From contig CP070627.1 in the NCBI GenBank assembly GCA_020355945.1, forward strand, positions 458,344-473,529: a stretch of DNA of 15,186 nt, written 5' to 3'. The DNA is from Candidatus Aminicenantota bacterium (lineage in GTDB: Bacteria > Acidobacteriota > Aminicenantia > UBA2199). Numbering within the stretch: position 1 is the stretch's first letter; every line of letters starts with the position of its first letter. The notes under the pieces were generated by a model, which was given only the letters and a program-made list of their open reading frames with translations, searched no databases and was not told the DNA's origin. The position numbers were made by a program, and so were the translations under genes. This document shows positions 12,503-15,186 of this stretch, one piece after another.

Positions 12503-13672
12503 TCAAGAGATCATGCCGGCCTGGCGACCGTATTCCACCAAAAAAAGGCACAGTAAGCCGGTCCTCTGTTTTAGGGAAGGAATTTTGATGAATTCGTCGG
12601 AAGTATGATCGTTATCGCACACAGGTCCCCAGCCATCCAGAGTGGGTACGGCAAAGGAGCCGAAGAAGTTGGCATCCGAGGTTCCCCGGCGGTGCTCTGG
12701 TCCTACTTCCTGGTCCAGGTCCCGGGCAATTTGCCGTACCATCTGCATCAACAAAGGGGTGTGGCTGGTTTCAGGCATGGCGGGGCGAGAGTTCATGACC
12801 TCAAATTCCGAATAGCAGCCTGGCTGTACAGGCCTGGCGATTTCTGCTTCAATTCTTGCCTGGACAGCCGCTTGCTCCTCCTGGTGCCAGCGAATGTCCA
12901 CCAGGCAAGTGGCATCCTCCGGTACGGTGTTAGCCCCCAGCCCGCCTTCTACTTTGCCGACATTGATATCTACCCCGGGCAGGCTGTGGTTCAACCCTTC
13001 CAGGGCAATGATCTTGTGAGCGATTTCCAGGATAGCACTGGACTTTTGGGCAGGTCCCTGGCTCACATGGCGTCCCTGGCCAAAACTCCTTACCCGCGCC
13101 CCCATCTTACCATTCCTGGAAACCACGATCTCATTGTGAAGCCCGGCACATTCCCCTCCCAGGCACAGCCGGGCATGTTCTCTTTCTTTTAAGAAAATCT
13201 CCCGGGAAGAGATCGAACCGATCTCTTCATCGCTGTTCAATATCATCACCAATGGCAGTTGAGAGGTTAGCCCCAGGTGGTGTAAAATTTTGAGGGCATA
13301 AACCATAACCACCAGCCCGCCTTTCATATCACCGGTCCCGGGCCCAATCAGCAGGTCATCCACGATACGACACTCCTGGAAGGGATGCCGGGGGGGGAAA
13401 ACAGTGTCCATATGACCCAGCAGGTAGATGGCTTTACCTTCGGCCCGGACCGAACTCTTCAATATATGATGATTGCCTAACTCCTTTTCTTCTTTGACTT
13501 CATGCACCGGTAATATCTCAGCCAGGGCCTCGACAATCATTGCCGAAACCCGGTCCACACCATCCTTGTTGTGGGAGTAACTGTTTTGCTTGCAAAGGCG
13601 GAGGAGGAAATCCAGTTGTTCCCCGGCGTATCGGTCCAACAGGGAAAGGACCCTGGTTTTAAAGGTTTCCAT
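12503..13672 (-). CDS. M20 family metallopeptidase (ArgE/DapE/CPG2-like)
   Basis: 389 residues, a normal M20 length, cytosolic (no signal peptide). All dinuclear-zinc ligands are present: H87 (LLGHMDTVFP), D115 (GTGDMKGG), E150 (NSDEEIGS), E174 (GGECAG) and H356 (DHTSDE), with D89 and catalytic base E149. The insert between ~180 and 300 is the dimerisation domain (RNGKMGARVRSFGQGRHVSQ). The TSDANFF motif (331-337) resembles the glutamate carboxypeptidase (CPG2) branch. M20 enzymes hydrolyse N-acyl amino acids, dipeptides or N-succinyl substrates; the substrate cannot be fixed here. The gene starts 5 bp after the aminomutase stop, with its ribosome site inside the end of that gene. It is followed after 56 bp by the ATP-grasp/M20 fusion, so the three are cotranscribed. 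An M20 gene next to kamA also occurs in the Bacillus yod operon. Confidence 0.9.
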   Translation of the reverse strand: METFKTRVLSLLDRYAGEQLDFLLRLCKQNSYSHNKDGVDRVSAMIVEALAEILPVHEVKEEKELGNHHILKSSVRAEGKAIYLLGHMDTVFPPRHPFQECRIVDDLLIGPGTGDMKGGLVVMVYALKILHHLGLTSQLPLVMILNSDEEIGSISSREIFLKEREHARLCLGGECAGLHNEIVVSRNGKMGARVRSFGQGRHVSQGPAQKSSAILEIAHKIIALEGLNHSLPGVDINVGKVEGGLGANTVPEDATCLVDIRWHQEEQAAVQARIEAEIARPVQPGCYSEFEVMNSRPAMPETSHTPLLMQMVRQIARDLDQEVGPEHRRGTSDANFFGSFAVPTLDGWGPVCDNDHTSDEFIKIPSLKQRTGLLCLFLVEYGRQAGMIS

Positions 13673-13677
13673 TTGTA

Positions 13678-14958
13678 TTACTCTTCTTGAGGAAGTTCAT
13701 CGTCGTACTCGCACACATAACCGCCCCAGGTTCTAAACAGGATTTTGCCGTTTTTGTTATGGTTGAGCAGGTAAGTGGGAGCCATAGGGGTTTTGCCTTT
13801 GCCCTCAGGCGCAGTGATGATAAAAGTAGGCACTGCCAGGCCAGAGGTGTAGCCCCGTAAATGCTCCATGATATTCATGCCGTCCCCCACCGGGGCACGG
13901 AAATGCCTGATCCCTTGAAGTTTCTTACAATTGAAGATGTAATAAGGACGAACCCGAATCTTGAGCAGCTCATGAACCAGCTTTTTCATCACGTTCTTAT
14001 CGTTGTTGATACCTCTGAGCAATACCGACTGGTTGCCCACCAGGACCCCGGCCCTGATGAGGCGGTCCACTGCCTGTCCCGAATCCGGGTTGACCTCCAG
14101 GGGATGGTTGAACTGGGTGTTGAGGTACAGGGGCTGGTGACGGCTCAACACTTCACACAACCCGGGCGTTACCCGCTGGGGCAGGGTGGAAATCATGCGG
14201 GAACCTAACCGCTTGATCTCGAGGTGCGGGATATTGTCCAACTGCGTGAGCAGCCAGTCCAGGTAATCATCCGACAGGATCAATGCATCTCCACCGGTGA
14301 TCAATACATCCCTGATTTCAGGCGATGAAGCAATATAATCAAGGGCTGCCTGCACATCTTCTTTAGGGTATATTTGATCTTTCAGGGCAATATCCTTTTT
14401 ACGTAAGCAGTGACGGCAAAATACACTGCACATATTGGTGGCATTGATAATCAGGCGATCGGCATACAACCGGGTGATTAGCGGGGCAGGGGAGTTGTAC
14501 ACGATGGCATAAGGGTCTTTGATTTCTTCCTCGTCAAGGTATTCCAGTACCGTGGGCACACCCTGTTTTCGAATGGGACAATTGATATCTCCCGGGTGCA
14601 TCAAGCTGGCAAAATGCGGAGAAATAGACCAGCGGTACTGGGTGGCGGTTTTTTCAATATCCCTGATCTCCTGGGAGGTCAAAGAAATGATCTCAGCCAG
14701 GGTGCCGGTATCGCGAATCGTATGAGCTAGCTGCCATTTCCAGTCAGCCCAATCTTTCTCGCTGCCTCCGAGAATCTTTAGAATTTTCTTCTTGTTTTCC
14801 TTGATCTGATCCCACCGGTTAAAACCAGTGGGAATTTTATCTTTAACTTCCAGGTAATCGGAAATCATCTCTATGTATTTCTTAGCTCTGTCCCGGGCAA
14901 TTTTCCTGTTCTCCTCAGGGACATACATCGGATGAGAGGGATTGTTTATGGATGTCAT
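13678..14958 (-). CDS. KamA-family radical SAM amino-acid 2,3-aminomutase, probably not lysine-specific
   Basis: 426 residues. C177-x3-C181-x2-C184 (CSVFCRHC) binds the 4Fe-4S cluster, GGD (222-224) is the SAM motif, and K389 in APEGKGKTP is the PLP lysine. The family moves an alpha-amino group to the beta carbon through radicals. R186, which holds the substrate carboxylate, is kept. The two Asp residues that bind the lysine side chain in lysine 2,3-aminomutase (D293 and D330 of the clostridial enzyme) align, at exactly conserved spacing to the PLP lysine, with K345 (FNCKKLQG) and T382 (FIITAPEG). Glutamate 2,3-aminomutase has Lys and Asn there, so an acidic substrate is plausible. EpmB is less likely because this protein has the full KamA length. 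ATG at 14958 with GGAGG (14967-14963). First gene of the operon. Confidence 0.88.
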   Translation of the reverse strand: MTSINNPSHPMYVPEENRKIARDRAKKYIEMISDYLEVKDKIPTGFNRWDQIKENKKKILKILGGSEKDWADWKWQLAHTIRDTGTLAEIISLTSQEIRDIEKTATQYRWSISPHFASLMHPGDINCPIRKQGVPTVLEYLDEEEIKDPYAIVYNSPAPLITRLYADRLIINATNMCSVFCRHCLRKKDIALKDQIYPKEDVQAALDYIASSPEIRDVLITGGDALILSDDYLDWLLTQLDNIPHLEIKRLGSRMISTLPQRVTPGLCEVLSRHQPLYLNTQFNHPLEVNPDSGQAVDRLIRAGVLVGNQSVLLRGINNDKNVMKKLVHELLKIRVRPYYIFNCKKLQGIRHFRAPVGDGMNIMEHLRGYTSGLAVPTFIITAPEGKGKTPMAPTYLLNHNKNGKILFRTWGGYVCEYDDELPQEE

Positions 14959-15050
14959 TTTTCCTCCAATCAGGATGGGAATAAAATGATTGCTATTGAA
15001 GTGAACCTACATTTCAAAATAAATTGACCTCAGATGAAAATAAGGTAACT

Positions 15051-15078
15051 ATTATATACTAATATTTCAGAAATGCAA
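15051..15078 (-). promoter_or_regulatory. Candidate promoter of the KamA operon
   Basis: On the minus strand a perfect TATAAT (15056-15051) lies 16 bp after TTGCAT (15078-15073, 3 of 6 to TTGACA). The leader would be about 85 nt. The rest of 14959-15186 is AT-rich with A- and T-runs and no gene. A lone TTGACA at 15176-15181 on the plus strand runs off the window. Confidence 0.45.
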
Positions 15079-15186
15079 CCGTTATTACCGATTTTTTTTA
15101 AATAATTATGAAACCCCTTCTGCTGCCTTTTCCAGGTTTCGGCCAAAAAAATTTAAAAAAAAAATAAAAAAATAGTTGACAAATCC

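Noticed and set aside
12000..12608. Long plus-strand frames opposite the ATP-grasp and M20 genes
   Set aside because: They are antisense shadows; the minus strand has clear motifs and operon spacing.
13678..14958. EpmB or plain lysine 2,3-aminomutase
   Set aside because: The length and C-terminal region fit KamA rather than EpmB, and both lysine-side-chain Asp positions are substituted.
15110..15140. GAAACC/GGTTTC inverted repeat as a terminator
   Set aside because: Six-bp arms around a 19-bp loop, followed by A-runs on the plus strand and no suitable T-run on either side.
15176..15181. TTGACA at the right edge on the plus strand
   Set aside because: The -10 region is outside the window, so no promoter call is possible.

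Overview
The window is a bacterial segment of moderate GC content. Its mobile and defence-like gene content is a VapBC module, an Rpn/PD-(D/E)XK nuclease, an HD-domain protein, a CHAT-STAND-TPR protein and a DUF2326 remnant, together with many intergenic repeats and a radical-SAM operon. This suggests a large, repeat-rich genome of the kind seen in Acidobacteriota, Aminicenantes or deltaproteobacterial-like lineages. That placement is inference: there is no rRNA or other marker gene here.

Layout, left to right. Positions 1-1306 (+) are the C-terminal part of an RND efflux permease, cut by the window edge. Positions 1409-2142 (+) are a complete toxin-antitoxin operon (Phd/YefM-type antitoxin plus PIN/VapC toxin) with a consensus-like promoter and a 17-bp palindrome lying on its -10 box. 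Positions 2168-2397 are an AT-rich array of degenerate ~40-41 bp repeats containing a perfect 21-bp inverted repeat. Positions 2400-3440 (-) encode an HD-domain predicted phosphohydrolase, and 3613-4545 (+) an Rpn family nuclease. Positions 4620-4695 hold dispersed repeat motifs. They abut a 5'-truncated DUF2326 protein (4696-5504, +).

Positions 5560-8803 (-) are the two out-of-frame halves of what was probably one CHAT protease-STAND NTPase-TPR protein. The segment that should carry the CHAT catalytic cysteine is missing. Upstream in the same direction is an unrecognised gene with an HExxH motif (8897-9712, -). Positions 9713-10286 have no gene; they hold a minisatellite of seventeen 21-bp units plus a partial one, framed by a perfect 18-bp inverted repeat, and an intrinsic terminator for leftward transcription.

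Positions 14958-10287 (-) form a three-gene operon. A KamA-family radical SAM aminomutase is followed 5 bp later by an M20 metallopeptidase with all its metal ligands, then by a fusion of a D-Ala-D-Ala-ligase-like ATP-grasp domain with an M20 domain that has lost most of its metal ligands. The aminomutase carries Lys and Thr at the two positions where lysine 2,3-aminomutase uses Asp to hold the substrate side chain. It is therefore probably not a lysine enzyme and may act on glutamate or another acidic amino acid. The working hypothesis is a small pathway that makes a beta-amino acid, ligates it into a dipeptide-like product and processes it with an M20 hydrolase. This operon is the best candidate for an undescribed system. 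The broken CHAT-STAND locus and the repeat families are the next most interesting.
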